Source of the DNA: Fistularia commersonii
Lineage: Eukaryota; Chordata; Actinopteri; Syngnathiformes; Fistulariidae
Direction: 5' to 3'
Assembly: GCA_037954325.1 (NCBI GenBank)
Contig: JBBMNZ010000034.1
Coordinates: 8,230,001-8,294,000 of the forward strand
DNA length: 64,000 nucleotides
Shown: piece by piece, positions 20,126 to 33,429 of the stretch
Position numbering within the stretch: the stretch's first letter is position 1
Layout of the letters: each line of letters starts with the position of its first letter
Made by a program: the position numbers and the translations under genes
Notes under the pieces: model-generated
What the model was told of the DNA's origin: nothing
Seen by the model: only the letters and a program-made list of their open reading frames with translations
Database searches by the model: none

Positions 20126-22701
20126 TTTCTTTCGTCTCGGATTCAGAATCCGTCTTCGATGAATCTCCCGCGTGCCGATATGTGTGCGCGTGCTTTCTAT
20201 TGTAAAAACGCCTTGTGACCATCTACCCAGGTGCAAAGGAGGTTACGATTTATCTAAGAAACTCCTGATTTGAAGAAATCTCTATGCTTTTCATCTCTTG
20301 CCAGTTACGAGGGATCTTGAAATGCCACGTCTCAGTCGGGTTCAGTTGTCTCTCGGCTCTAACGGAGGCTAAGATTTTGCAGCTCCTGATGACCGGCTCA
20401 AAGGTGGACGGAGACTTTTTGCAGAGCATTCGTCCATCAGCTCCAGCGAGCACACCTTGGAAGAATCCCCATGGGCCCTTTCCGTGTTTCCCATGACAAG
20501 TGAATACTCTTCATGCATGACACGGAAAATATTTTTTTTTTAATTCGTTTCTTACATGTAGTTCTAAATTCGAAGATTAGGATGAATTTGTAACATTGAA
20601 ATAAAACGTGATTCGTTTCAACGGCGCTCAAAATTTCCATCGCCACGCCGGCGACGCCATTTATCGGTTTGTCGTGCAGATGTTGTGTGCTGAGGTGCGG
20701 GAGCTAAAATCGCATGAACTAAGTAAAATAAACAAATTTAATTGGCTATTATTTAGCAAATCGATATTTTACGTTGCGCAATTGAAATAGTTGTTTTTTT
20801 TATTTTTTATTTAGGTTGACAGCTGACAGCACGCTCCAGTGCACGCGATAAAACAAGGACAACAACGTTTTTTTTTTTGTTTGTTTTTTTTGGGTTAATT
20901 TTTTCGGTATAATTTAAGTTGGGCTTTTTGTTTCCTAAATACGACAAGCACTTAAATAGACTTAAATAAGTATTTTCTTTGAAAATAACCTTCAATCCAG
21001 CGTGTCCTTTGAAATGAAGCTTTCTTTGCGGCGATTGGTCGATTTCGTTTCCCGATGTTGATGGTGATTGGTTCCCCAGCCCATAACATTGGTCAATCAC
21101 CAGAGAAGTGCAAGGAGCTGATAAATTCTGATCTTTACGCGATTCGCACCCCTTCCAACCTGCACAACGTGCTGCTCTTTTCCACCCCAAGAGCCTCAAG
21201 TCCTACAATTTAAGCGTCAAGATCATTAATTACTTGGTTTTACATAATCTTGTTTCCCTGGCGGTTTTGTAAACAAACCTATAGTTCCTTTCCAAATGCC
21301 CGATCACAGATGTTTTGGTGAGGAATGTGTTGATAGGAGGAGCCCCCGGAGCGGGATAGAGCTTTGCGCGAGTAAATCACAGATAATGTTATTCATCTGG
21401 TTTTTACTCAGGAAATGAGATTTAATCACAGTGTCCGTGAAAAAAAAAAAAAAAAAAAAAAAAAGACACGGCTTAAAGGGTTTTAAGCTCTGCATCAGAG
21501 ATCTCACGGCGTTTGGGAGTTTTCCCAAAAGCAAAGCCTGATTTGGGCAATTTTGCTTGACTGTGGGGTGTCACTGCTGATTGAAAGGGCAGCCCGCTAT
21601 TCAATAGAGACGTCCGACAGAAACAAATGACTGGCCAAGCGATGCATATTACAGGGTTAAATGATTAAGTGCAACTCCGACGGAGAAAAATAATGGGAAA
21701 AAAGCCATCGGTGTAAAGGTTACAGAGATGGCTCGCTGAGGTTCTTTAAACGAATTTTCTAGATAAGACGGGAGTTCAGTTTTCCCCGCAATTGCTATCG
21801 ATCGGCGAATTCTAAAAGTATGTAATCCCTTCGATATTTGATGGTAAGATTAGAACCAATTCCAACGTTGGCTTTAGCTGCAAGACAGATATCATATTTT
21901 TGGCGGTTTGTAGGCTGTCACCCACTTCGCTACGTGCTAGTTAATGGTCTCCACTCACTCACGTTCACCCATTCACACACCGGATGGCGGCGGAGCTGCC
22001 GTGCACGGCGCTAACCGAGGCAACCGCGGGTGTTTGCTGTGTTGCCCCGAGCCTGCAGACAGGTGGAGCCCTGCCTTCTCTACCAGCAGAGCCACAGCCG
22101 CCCCGTGCGTAAATACTTAAAGAGCGCCGTCCCGAGAGCGCATTTATCACCCCTGACTACATACGGAGCCCTAGGAAGTCTTGAACAAGCACGCTGTTCA
22201 TACGCTGCAGGCCCGACAGAGACGCATGCACACGCAAGCGGTTTGCGCCACAGCGGCACGCGAAGCTTCGAAAACAAACGATTTGATCATTTCGTACAAA
22301 TATCCACATTTATTGGACGTTTTAAGTAAATTCATGCAGATGCAGGACGGACGCGTAACGTGATGTCGGTGGCAGGAGCCGTCTGTTTGTGCTGCAGCCC
22401 CAATTTCCCCCGGGGACGACTGCAGAGAGCCATTTGGAGCGGTTACACTCGTTGCTGCCTCCATGCAAAAACACACCGAGCAACCACCCGGTAACTCTTT
22501 TCATCAGCTTTGTAGTCTGAGCGTGCGCACACACACACACACACACACAGCATAAGCATGTAGGAAGTTCACAGAAAAACATGGAGAGACAAACTTAGCT
22601 ATCTCATTTGGACAGATGACACATCAATCATACACTCTTCGCTCAATTTTAATCTTCAGGGTAGGCAGAATCTTTAAGTGATTCACGTAGAGCCGCTCCC
22701 C

Positions 22702-22727
22702 GGGGGGGGGGGGGGGGGGGGGGGGGG
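22702..22727. repeat. G26 homopolymer, with C13 seventy bases downstream
   Basis: Uninterrupted run of 26 G, then a run of 13 C at 22798-22810. The two runs are complementary and could pair. Confidence 0.95.
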
Positions 22728-23875
22728 TCGGTCAGGATTGAGCCGGGACACAATTCGATCACATTTTTTACTTTTTGTCGTCAGCAAATTCATGAATCCC
22801 CCCCCCCCCCACCATCTCTTCTTAGCATACTCGAGTTTGTCTGGGTGTGCATATGTGTTTGCCAATTAAGAAAAGAGAGAGGGGTGGAGAGCAGAGATGC
22901 AGAGCGAGAGACAAAAGCTCCAGGAGAGAAAATGTGCACTCTGATGAGTGTGTGCTGTAAGTTATCATGCCGCCTGTAACACACACCCCCGTGGTTTGGG
23001 TGAGTCACTCTCTACTTTTGCAAGCTTGCTTTCAATCTTGCACGCCTTGATGTGCTTCGCCGTTTCTGGGTCTGCGGTGGCCAATTTCTGCGCATTTTGA
23101 GAGAAAAAATACACAATTTCGGATGAGACGCGAGGGCTACCTATGAAAAAAACACCAAAACAAACCGCATGGCATCCACCAACTGTCACACCGCCAGTTT
23201 TATGTTCGGAAGCCGGTGCTAAGTACAATCCAAATGACTGCGTCTTATATGCACTGGATAGTCTATTTCCATCTGAAAGGTGGTCGGGGTCTATTCAGCG
23301 GCGTTATCGTGCCCGTGCAGACAGAGGGAAGCTCCTCTGCTCCTCCCAGCATCCAATGGAGAAACCATCGATTTGATTCAGCCTTAAAAGCCCGGTCGGC
23401 TTCGACAATGGCGGCTTATGGAAAACCCATTACCTCAGGTGGATTCTGAAACGCTAACCTACATGCACGTTTGTGACACTCCCCTCTCCCAAATGTCCAG
23501 TGCGGCAGTGATGATGGATAGAAGAACACCTCCGGGTTGCGTGTCTTCACACTTTGCATCCAAGGCCACCTGCCTTTCACCAACACAGCGACCGCCACGT
23601 TGTCATGCGGGCTTGTAGATTACACCGCTCATAGATTCTGACACCGATGACTAATTTGGCCCGGCTGAAATGGCTGCTGCGGCGTTAAAAATGATATAGA
23701 GAGTCGCAGCTAAGAGACATTTGGTCGAGGGTTGCGATTTGTCTGTCGGAGACTTACGGTCGGGTCTCACCGGTTCCTTCCTTGTTGATGATGCCAATCA
23801 TCCAGTTCACCGAGGGAAGACGTTTTCATTTTTGGTGACACACTTCAAGGGCACTTGAGTAAAAAACCTTGCTTT

Positions 23876-24146
23876 ATCAACGCAGTCATTCAATCTTTAT
23901 GTGTACGGCTTATCCTGCACTATCACAGCTGTTTATAGGCCGAGAGGCGGGCGTCCTTTTATTCAAACATCAGGGGAAGTTCATGTCTCCAATGAAACTC
24001 CTGCATGTTTTTGGACTGCGGGAGGAAACCGGAGATCCCACACAGAAAGGCACCATGTCGGGATCCGACCAGGGAGCTTCTTGCTGCGAGGTGAAACCGC
24101 CAGGCCATGGAGCACCGTCTCACCCCCAATGCAAACAATCTAAATA
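23876..24146 (+). repeat. Teleost 'gggaggaaaccggaga' dispersed repeat
   Basis: Order of blocks: 'cagtcattcaatc', 'cggcttatcctgcact', 'ctgcatgtttttggactgcg', 'ggaggaaaccggagatccc', 'gggatccgaccagggagc', 'ttcttgctgcgaggtg'. This matches a very abundant fish repeat. Other copies are listed below. Confidence 0.82.
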
Positions 24147-25136
24147 ACTGAAGCATCTGCTCTCTACGATATTAAGCCTTTTCAATAACTATCCTCAGCC
24201 TATCAATGAGTAAAGCTGTGAGGAGCTAAAAGCTGGTGTAATGAGTGGTGAGTTCTTAAGAACATTTCAAAACAACATCTGATAAACTATTTTGGAACAT
24301 GCAGGGTATCGGGAATTGCTTGAGAAATACCAATATAAATGTTATTACAATAGCAACATTCTAAGTAATATAGCTTATTTTCCCACTTGGGCCTTTTCGT
24401 ACATCGAAGAAATCACAGTTCCATTACTTTATATTCCTCTGACTCGAATTGTACTCAATCAGTAAAAGCGGTGTGTCCGTTGAAGGAAAGTGTAGTTATA
24501 TTTGCTTGTTCATAATTGAGAAGCACCGCTTCCAGAGACTGTAGTCTGGCCTTGAAAGTGATAGCAACGATATTCAAAAATCAATAATCGGTGTTTAAAA
24601 CGTCTCAAAGCGGTAACCGGGAGCTTCCAAACTGACAGAACCCAATAATGCATAATCATTTTCGATAAAAGCTCTATTTCCTTCACGGTGTTTTGACTTC
24701 CAACTACCCAAACTTGGATGGAGCACCGACGCATTAATATTTTACGGGCATTGCCTCTCAGCATGGAGGAGGGAAATCATATCGCTTGTGATTTCACTTG
24801 TTGTCTGACCTGCAGGCCTCGCCATGTTTTCCTACCAGCGAGCTGTGTGTGTAACAGTGTGAGCCGGGTTCATATTGGGCGGGAGTTTTGTTAAATAGGT
24901 GAGCGAATAGTCCCGTTAATTGGGTTTGCGGAGACACCTCCGACAGCAGCTGTGCCGGCAGAGCCAGCCAGCTATTGATCATACGAGTGAACGAAGGGGA
25001 CAAACAGAGCAGGTGCTTTCACTGAACAAGTGAAAGCGCACGCTAACCCAATAAGACACACACACACACACACAGGCGCGTGCGTTAGGTTTCAATGCAT
25101 TAACAGTACTTTGACACAAAGAAATAAAGTCTACAT

Positions 25137-25762
25137 CAGGGGTGTCAAACTCATTTTGCGAGAAGAAAAAGCTAGAAGAACACCAAGTCCAAATTTTTCC
25201 TTTGTTTTAGTGTAAAGGATATAAACATGGAAATCATACAAATCTTTATATGTAATGAACTGTTCCTCTAAAAAAATACATGATGAATTAATTTTAAAAA
25301 TGAATATTAAAAAAGCATTGATGAAATGACACCCTAAAAATATTGTTGAGTTAAAAGAGAACATCTCGTCACTAGAATTTATTAGAATTTTTTTAGAAAA
25401 TTGATATGTATGTATAAGAGGTGGTACAATCTTTACAAGGCTATTGAATCAATCTTTTTAATATTGCCTGTTTATTTTTTGCTATCGTTTTTTTAGTGGA
25501 AATAAGATCACTTTAACAATGTCACTGGATGTTTTTTCATCAAAAAAATAAAATTGTTTGCAAAATTTGAAGCAAAAAATACATTGCAAAGTTACTTTTT
25601 CATTTTTTCCTTGCCTGTTTTTTTTTTTTTTTTAAACCCACTGTATAAAACCCCAGATGCATGTGAGAAAAAAATGCGCGGGCCGCACTAACACAAAGAT
25701 TTGATTTCAGGCAGGGGGCCACAAAATATTATTCCGAGGGGGCCGCGAGTCTGAGACCCCTG
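25137..25762 (+). mobile_element. Non-autonomous hAT transposon with 8-bp duplication
   Basis: Left end CAGGGGTGTCAAACTCATTT; right end read inward CAGGGGTCTCAGACTCGCGG. Flanks are gtctacat (25129-25136) and gtccacat (25763-25770): an 8-bp target duplication with one mismatch. Interior A/T-rich without transposase. Reverse relative at 13012-13577. Confidence 0.88.
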
Positions 25763-25770
25763 GTCCACAT

Positions 25771-26496
25771 AGTACAGATCCCATCAGATAAAGCACACAA
25801 GTGCCAAAGTCAAAACCATGCGATGTACAAAATGAGTAGAGAAAATAAATATAGATGTGTGTGTATGCATGAAAGAGTGTGTGTGTATGTGTGGGGGGTG
25901 GGGGGGTGGGGACAGTAATCACTTGGGATCTCAGCTCTCTTTTATGTGGAGGTGAATACATTAATAATAAAATTAAATCATCAAAAACAGACCAAAATAG
26001 TTTCAACCCTTTCTCAATAACACACACATAGACAAAGTAGAGTTTGCTCTGCAGCCCTTTAAAGTTATTTTCGCTGGTTCTTTACATTTGATAATGTACG
26101 TATCGGCCGCTGTGTTTGACGAGAACTTACACTCTAAAAAAAAAAAAAAACAGTCCCTGTGATTAAAAATGAAATATTTCAAATGGAAAAAATGAAAAAA
26201 AAAAGCATAACAAAATGCAGGCCCTTTAGCTACGATGTGCTGCCTGCACCTGTGACTCCCCAATATCTGATAGTAGCTACGTGCAATCTGCACAGGCGTC
26301 TGGGGAGCGGCAATTCTAAATAAGGAAACTTTCAAGGTTTTCAGACGGCAAAAACTCCACCCCAGTTGTGTCACTTCATCTTCTCACTTAACAAAATGTG
26401 CTGCTTCCAAAAATAGCTCTGTGTTTTTCTGAAGCAGGTTCTTAACGTAACACCAAGATTGACAGATACGGAACATGCAAGGGAGGGGGTAGGGCC

Positions 26497-26528
<32 letters not shown>

Positions 26529-27214
26529 CATGCTCGAACCGAAACATCTACACACACACACACACACACACACACGCGATGTGGATATTGATTCCATGCG
26601 ATGGTGTGATCTAAGATAACGCTCAAAGGCGTGACGGCTTGCTTAATGCTTGGCTTCATGACCAAAGGTTATAGCTTTTATTAAACCTTTGAGGCTGCAG
26701 AGCGTTATCGCAGAAAGAGCTTATTCCAAATAGAGGCTTTGCAGATGTGGTCATGACAACGTTTGCTTCATTACAAGGCATGAGGCCGCTGGTGGCGGAG
26801 GGGAAGGAAATCCAAACCGACATTCGTGTGTCAGTCAGGAAAACCATTTTTCTCTCTTTTACGCTTCTCTCTTCTTTAATTATTAAACTTAATTCCTGCG
26901 CAAAATACAAAATTAATATTTCACTTGGACCTATTAAATGAATACCAGTGAGTCTCCAGGGGCCCATTAACAGATCATTTTGTTTCTCAGACAAATTCTT
27001 CTTCCTTTCCAGGTAAATGGCAATTCATATTCATGTCATTAGCAAATTTTAACATTTTTTTTTTTTTTTTAATTAATCTTTAGTTGAGTTTCACATAGTT
27101 TAAAATGGATTATTTAAATCAATTAACACGATTAATTAATTCTCAAGAGGTACATTTTTATCTTTAACAGTGGATAATGTCATATTTCTACTCAGTGCAT
27201 CTATATTCTTCTTT
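25771..27214. other. Intergenic, nothing recognised
   Basis: TG/G-rich tract at 25859-25910, a long A-run at 26498-26527 and (CA)n at 26551-26574. No exon or complete transposon recognised. Confidence 0.6.
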
Positions 27215-27525
27215 TCCTTTGGGTTTTCCCTTCAGGGGTCTCCACAGCCAATCAACCTTCTCCATCGAACCCTATTCTCTGTCTCCTCCTCTCTCACACC
27301 AACTAACTTCCTATCTTCTCTCACCACGTCCATAAATCTTCTCTTTGGTCTTCCTCCAGACCTCCAATTCCAGCATCCGTCTACCAATATATTGACTATC
27401 CCTCCCCTACACCTGACCAAACCATCTGTCTGGCTTCTCTGACCTTCTCTCCAAAACATCTAGCATGTGCCGTCCCTCTGATGGACTCATTCCTGATCCT
27501 ATCCATCCTGTCTTTTGGTCACACA
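27215..27525 (-). mobile_element. LINE ORF2 C-terminal fragment
   Basis: Minus-strand copy of the LINE family at 1-580. It reads DGCWNWRSGGRPKRRFMD, then VVREDRKLVGVREEE, ending 'gacccctgaagg' (complement of 27230-27245). It abuts a hAT fragment at about 27526. Confidence 0.85.
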
Positions 27526-27529
27526 TGTC

Positions 27530-27890
27530 AAACGCAAGGCCCGCGGGCCAAATGTGGCCCGCTGGAACGTCTTAAAAGATCTGATTGTCTTAAAATAAAC
27601 AATTCAAACGCGTGAATTGACCATAAACTAAATTTCCAGCGATTCTTGCCGATCATGTTACCCACAAAGTGACAGCATCATTAGCTTGCAGTGGATCCAC
27701 ATCAATTTTCAACAAGTGGAATTGGAAATTAAAATGATCTCTAAATGTCCAGGAAGAGAAAAGTTGATGCAGATGGAAGGCTGTTTCAAGAAAGATGGGA
27801 AGACCAATACATGTAGATGTATGCCAAAGTTAGCCTACCAGAAAAACAAAAAATCGTCCAAGAATTAAAAGCCAAAATGTTACGAATGCA
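27530..27890 (+). mobile_element. hAT transposase fragment (GTF2IRD2-like), deleted
   Basis: Starts 'gtcaaacgcaaggcccgcgg', a hAT terminus. It contains the block 'agagaaaagttgatgcagat', 'ggctgtttcaagaaagatgg' and 'ccagaaaaacaaaaaatcg', shared with the fuller copy at 55235. The part coding the BED-type zinc finger between them is deleted and frames are broken. Confidence 0.75.
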
Positions 27891-28221
27891 TTTGCATACA
27901 TTCAATGCAAATGGATATGTAACATCTTGGATTTGAATGAATAATAAATTCAGTTATATAACATTACATGGAGTAGTTACATTTATTTTACATTAGGCTC
28001 CATTTGGTTACATTTCGTAGCTAAATGTATCACCCTTCATACCATCCCCATCATGTTTATAACTACACACGGTGTAAATAACCTGCCTCATTATTTCTAT
28101 TTCTATAAAAACCTGTACATGCTCCGAGCCGGGAGCTCACATCACAATATGTAACTCTGCCTGCACAATGACAATTAATCGATTCTTGATGTATATCTAT
28201 ATATGATATACTGTATATTTA

Positions 28222-28509
28222 CAGAACTGTCAGAGAAAATTAGAATACGGTGATAAAGTCCTTTATCTTCTGTAATGCAATTACAAAAACAAAAATGCCA
28301 TATATTCTGGATTCATTCCAAATCAACTGAAATATTGCAAGCCTTTTATTATTTTAATATTGCTGATTATGGCTTACATCTTAAGAAAACGCAAAAATCC
28401 TATCTCAAAATATTAGAATATCATGAATGAGTATTTTTTGTTTTTTTTAATTGCGTTAAAGAAGATAAAGAACTTTATCACAATATTCTAATTTTCTGAG
28501 ACAGTCCTG
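28222..28509. mobile_element. Palindromic MITE (mariner-like), copy 1
   Basis: Left end CAGAACTGTCAGAGAAAATT, right end 'attttctgagacagtcctg' as its complement. Arms contain 'tgataaagtcctttat / aaagaactttatcacaa'. A TA precedes the left end; the right flank is degenerate (TG). The copy at 63333-63579 is cleaner. Confidence 0.8.
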
Positions 28510-29335
28510 TGTATAATCATTCAGTCCGCCAACATCTTGATCTCCTATATCTATAAGATATAGATAATATATATATATTTATAATATATCCCAGCAGTCA
28601 ACCTCAATCATAAGTCCATCATATAGCGACATACAACCGTTCACTCTTTCACTTATACGTCAAATAGAGACATACATTCATCCACATTTTCATTCACACT
28701 TCATTCAACCGTTCACTCTGTCATTTAAACATCTGGGTGATTTGAGCGGTTGCTCCGTCTCTCTCTCCCAAACATCCCAGTCTAGCAGCCCCTGTGGATG
28801 ATTCTGTGATTTGCTGTCCTTAAAAGACGCAGTCGGCCTCTGGAGTGGAGTTCAGCTTATGTGATCTTTCTTTCCACAATTCACTCATATTAAGCAGCAC
28901 CACTAAAAGCCAGAGGATTCTCTTACTAAACCAATCAATATGGGATCTGCATCGGCGACGTCCCCGGGGGGCCTTAACTCCGCCCCGTCCTCCTCCGGTT
29001 CTCGCCGTCCCGGCAGTCTTTGGTTCAAAGCGAAGGCGCAGATGAGGAAGGTGCTGAATGAACTTGAGGGTGAGGAATTTGCACATCACCGGGGTAACCG
29101 GTCGCAGCCGGTCCGCCGAGGGAGACCCGAGGAGCAAACGGCCATTTAATGCACAAATGAACCTGCCTGTCAACTCCAGAGCGCCGACGTCCTCTGAGTG
29201 CGGTGGCTGATTTTCCATCGCCTGCGTGACTGTCAGTCAATAAGAATCAATAAGCAGCTACTTTGGCGAAGGTGAGCTCGACTCGCCCGCCAGCGCGCGG
29301 AGAGAGGCCTTTCAGGCCGATGCGGCGCCGTTTCG
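28510..29335. other. AT repeats, then unique GC-moderate sequence
   Basis: TA-rich microsatellite at 28555-28590, CATTCA-type repeats to about 28720, then unique-looking sequence to 29260 with overlapping chance open frames on both strands. No gene called. Confidence 0.5.
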
Positions 29336-29339
29336 TATT

Positions 29340-29535
29340 TATGCGAGATTCAAAGTGTTTATTGTCATATGTACAGTGTGGAGACGTGTGTCCCTGTACA
29401 ATGAAATTCTTACTTTGCTGTCCACAGTGCATTTGGATTTGTATTGGAATTGAGAAAAAAAAGAAAAAGCTGACATGCAGCTGCAGAGCGAGTAAACACG
29501 TCTGCCACAGAGGGCGCCATGTTGTCAAATAAACA
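29340..29535 (-). repeat. Retroposon tail ('caaagtgtttattgtcat')
   Basis: 'gattcaaagtgtttattgtc', 'gtccctgtacaatgaaattc', 'ttactttgctgtcc' is a common fish retroposon 3'-end complement. A shorter relative is at 42595-42680. Confidence 0.65.
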
Positions 29536-30735
29536 AACAAACAAACAAATGAATAATATGTTATCTTGCACAGGTCAATAGATACAGAATCCAAATAAAT
29601 CTAGGAAAGAGTGACGTCACGGTCTTCACAGTTGGTGCAATCGCAGTTCGATCGTCAGCTCGTCCGCATAGAGTACAACACGCTCCGCTAGCCGCAATGC
29701 ATGGACATTGGAAACAAACAAAAATGATGTTGTTTATGGAGATGAACTCTAACAGGAGAAAGAGCGTCTACGGATGCGATGATGTGGACAGAAACAAAAC
29801 ATCTGCGTCGCCGGTAGGTGTCATACGCGGCCAGAACGTTGGTTTACTTAGCCGTTTTCTTGGGTTAGCGGGTTGGATCACCTTAAAGATTGTTTTGACT
29901 CCGATTATAAATTGCATGTATTCACAGCCTGTTTACATCTATTTAAGAAAGTGCAGTGTTTGTCATTTCAAAATGAGTTCATGAAAAAGTACCGGTCTTT
30001 GCTACTGGAGTGCAGGAATGAGGTTTTGCTTTTGCTGCGAGCCACCAAACCGTTTTGTGGTCCTTGCACCCTATTATGATAAATTGTTTAAAATCCGTCG
30101 GGCAAAGTCAAGCGGATCACGGCAAGAGGTGGCAAGGCGCCGCTCGGCGGCTCGGCATCATTTGGGGCATTCAAAAGTGATTATGTAACGCTCTCCTTTT
30201 AAACCAAACGCAGGCAATATTTTGGAAAAACTGAAACACAACTTACGGCGCAAAACAGAAAGTGCAAGCAACCCCGCGTCCCTCCGTCGATCGCGCTCAG
30301 ACAATTTGCATCGTTGCTGCGGAATCGAAGCGTCACAGGAAGTTTCTCCAACCTTGAGACTAAAAATACACGTCTGCCCGATCCGCGCAGCTGTATCTGT
30401 CATCTCGGCTCAGCGAGGCGGCGAAACACCGAAAGGGACAGTCCAGCGGCAAACAGCAGGCCGCTTCAGACAGGAGGTCAGATCTCCTCAGGTAAACAGA
30501 AATGTTTAAGTCACTCAAAACTCTGTGTGCCCACTTACAAATGTGACCGTGGTTCCTCTGTCCAAACACATTACTTATCCCTCGCTGTGTGCCTGCAGGA
30601 AGCCATTTGGTCGAAAGCAAAAGCAAAATTCATCCATTCACTCATTCATACTGCTAATCCTGCGCACAGGGTTGATTTAGGCCGGAGTCTTTCCCGGCTG
30701 AAAATTTTGGCGAGAGGCGAGATTCACTCTCTCTT
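29536..30735. other. Intergenic, nothing recognised
   Basis: Unique-looking sequence; a partial dispersed-repeat fragment at about 30628-30720 ('cattcactcattcatactgc', 'ggccggagtctttcccggct'). Confidence 0.55.
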
Positions 30736-31020
30736 TAATCAGAATCAGAATCAAACTTTATTTGTCGCCGAGGGGCAATTGAGCAGCATCTAACTGTGAA
30801 CATCAAATAATAAAAATTGAAAAAATTAAAAATAAATAAATAAATAATAATAATAATAATAATAATAATTAAATAAATAAATAAATTAATTAATAGATAA
30901 AATATATTATTTATTAATATATATATATATATATATAAATACATAATATATCATATAATATATATTTTTTATTTTTATTTTATTTTTTCATTTTAATTTA
31001 TACACACACATATATTTTTT
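30736..31020 (-). mobile_element. Retroposon tail complement plus AT-rich repeats
   Basis: 'aatcagaatcagaatcaaac' then 'tttatttgtcgccgagg' is a reversed retroposon tail. It is followed by AAAT/AAT/TA simple repeats to about 31020. Confidence 0.65.
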
Positions 31021-31888
31021 TGTAATTAAATCATTGTACCATCACCCTCTTATACTCATGTCTGGACAATTTAGAGCAATTAAAGCTGTACCTCCACAAT
31101 TCCTTATTAATTATCATTATTAGGTGAATTAGAAGTATGTTGTTCCATCAAATTGAAAATGTTAATTGTAGAAAAAGTCAAGCAAGAAATAGTTGAAATA
31201 TTGAAAAGGAGACTCTGAAGAGTCAATAAATCGATCTGAGTTGGCCTGACGAATGAGTTAAAAAAAAATGAACTATGGTGTTTAATGTTCTTGTAAGATT
31301 TGTAGGGTGGCTTCCAGTTCGGCTGCCTCGCGTCTCCTGCTTCGATTCTTGTATTTTAGCACTTTTCAAAGCAAGAGAGGAAGCCGTTCCATCCACAAAC
31401 CCGCCATCTGCTGCAAATCGTGAACCGGATATGCAGCGCGTCACCCTGCATATAATCACGGGCGTGCACTGCTCACAGCAGCCACTTATTTCATGTTCTC
31501 ATGTTATGACTGTACCGCATTAAACGTGGAGCGGCGTTAACGGCACATCTACAGTATGTAAATCATTGCGTTCTGGTTTCTGATTAAATCATGATGTTTG
31601 CTTATGGATCTGTGCTCGGCGCGCTGACATTATGCCGACATAATGCTGCCCAGACATGACTCAGTGCTTATGAGTTACGGCGCTCCCACTCTAATGGACA
31701 GCCGCTACCGGGCCGGAAATGTATTTTGTGCATAAAGAGGTGACAAGTATATAAACAATACATGTACTCCGGCACATCATGCCGAGGCTCCTGGATAATT
31801 TAGAGTGCGACAGGAACGGGGAGGTGACACAATGACAGGTGTAAATTCTTTAAATGTCATGTTTTCTTTATGTCATAATACTCGGCGT

Positions 31889-32110
31889 ACGATCGCTCAT
31901 TCATTCGCTTCTTATCCCGCAGAGCCGGCTGGAGCCGGTCCCCGCAGACGCAGCCTCCCCTGTCAATCACAGGGCCGCAAATGCAAATCAACAAACTGCC
32001 ATTCGCACCTCCGGACAAGTTAGTCGTCCGTAAACCTGCTACGTGTCTTTTGGGCCGCGGGAGGAAAGCGGAGAACCCGAAGGAAACCCCACGCAGCCGA
32101 ACCTTTACAT
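31889..32110 (+). repeat. Teleost 'gggaggaaaccggaga' dispersed repeat
   Basis: 'cattcattcgcttcttatcc', 'gagccggctggagccgg', 'cgcgggaggaaagcggagaa', 'cccgaaggaaacccc'. A second family member; right part truncated. The flanks, 31021-31888 and 32111-33020, contain a CA-rich tract (32274-32310) and otherwise nothing recognised. Confidence 0.7.
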
Positions 32111-33021
32111 AGCAGAGGATTAATAATTGAGATGGTTTGTGCAGGCAGGAGGTTTGGAGCTACAGAGCGCTGAAGCCCTGCACTCTAAGGTTGGGCCGGG
32201 ACACGTCTGTCTGGACAACTAACAAGACCACAGGCTCACCGTCATTATCCTTGAGCTATTAAGCACATAGCTCACACACACACACATACACATACACACA
32301 CGCACACATGCACAAAGATCTTTTAACGCTGCAACACGTCCGGCTCACAACGCGTCTTTTACATCCCAATCAATCAATATGCACGTTAACGACCCACGAC
32401 TGTGTGGAAAAAAATACATTTTTGATTAAATATGATAATATGAGATTCCTTTTTTAAATGAATTCCTTAATTGTGATTATAATCTTTTACAGATTGTGAC
32501 ACAGCTTCTCTGTGTGTGTTATATGACTACATAGACTGACCTAATAATGTATAAGGAAAGCCACTTCCCCTCCAGTATCTCCCTTTTTTCTCTTCCACCA
32601 GTGCTTTATTTAGAGGCACCGCCCTAAATTCGGGCGAGGGACGCCTGAAAAGTTTGAATTTGATACAACGTTTATTCTGTGTTTTCAGCGAATCGCAGGT
32701 TTTTATTCCAAATGCCTTTCCATATAAATCTGTTCGGAAAATAACAAAAAATAATAATAATATCTGGTTTTTGACCATCTATTTTTGAGCTCCTGGCGGC
32801 GAGTCTTATCTGTTCGCCCATATAATCCATGTAGTAAAGTTTATTATTGCGTAAACACAGACCGTCTCGGGGCGCAGGCACATAACCGAGTTACGACCCC
32901 GTATCCTTTAGAGGACGGTTTATGAACTCTAGCATCGGGGAGACGGAGATTAAACCTCCGAAAGATCCGAGCGGAGGCTCTTTCAGCACCTGCACCTCTC
33001 TGTTAACTTTTTACTAATCCT

Positions 33022-33290
33022 TCATCCATTCATTTATTCATGATCTATACCGCTATCTGTGCCCTGGACTGGTTGCCAGTCAATCGCAGGGCCACATGTA
33101 GACAAACAACCATTCATTCACTCACTCCTTTGGAGCAATTTTCCCCAATTTTTCCCAAATACCTTGCTGCATGTTTTTGGAACGTGGGAGGAAACCGGAG
33201 AACCCGGAGGAAACCCATGCAGATGCAGGGAGAACATGCAAACATGCTGTGAGGCTGAAACACTAACCACGGCGCCATTGTGCTGCACAA
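33022..33290 (+). repeat. Teleost 'gggaggaaaccggaga' dispersed repeat
   Basis: Well-preserved copy: 'ccattcatttattcat', 'ctggactggttgccagtc', 'cgtgggaggaaaccggagaa', 'aacatgcaaacatgctgtga'. A partial second copy follows at 33430-33585. Confidence 0.85.
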
Positions 33291-33311
33291 TTATGATTAT
33301 TTTTATTTTTA

Positions 33312-33393
33312 TTTAATTTAATTTAATTTAATTTAATTTAATTTAATTTAATTTAATTTTATTTTATTTTATTTTATTTTATTTTATTTTATT
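33312..33393. repeat. Compound (TTTAA)n / (TTTTA)n microsatellite
   Basis: About nine copies of TTTAA pass abruptly into about seven copies of TTTTA at 33358. Confidence 0.95.
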
Positions 33394-33429
33394 AGAGAAA
33401 GGCAAGCATTCCTCCTGTCATTGACATGG

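Larger units (their letters stand above)
20126..25128. other. Intergenic, repeat fragments, no gene
   Basis: Includes a segment at 20560-20850 resembling the interior of the hAT element at 47867-49033 ('ttgcagatgctgtg-like', 'agtaaaataaa'), an A-run (21441-21464), (CA)n at 22528-22549, the G-run at 22702, and a dispersed repeat at 23876-24146. No exon recognised. Confidence 0.6.

Noticed and set aside
28940..29149. 69-codon Ser/Gly-rich frame starting MGSASATSPGG
   Set aside because: Overlapped by an equally open minus-strand frame. No splice or domain support.
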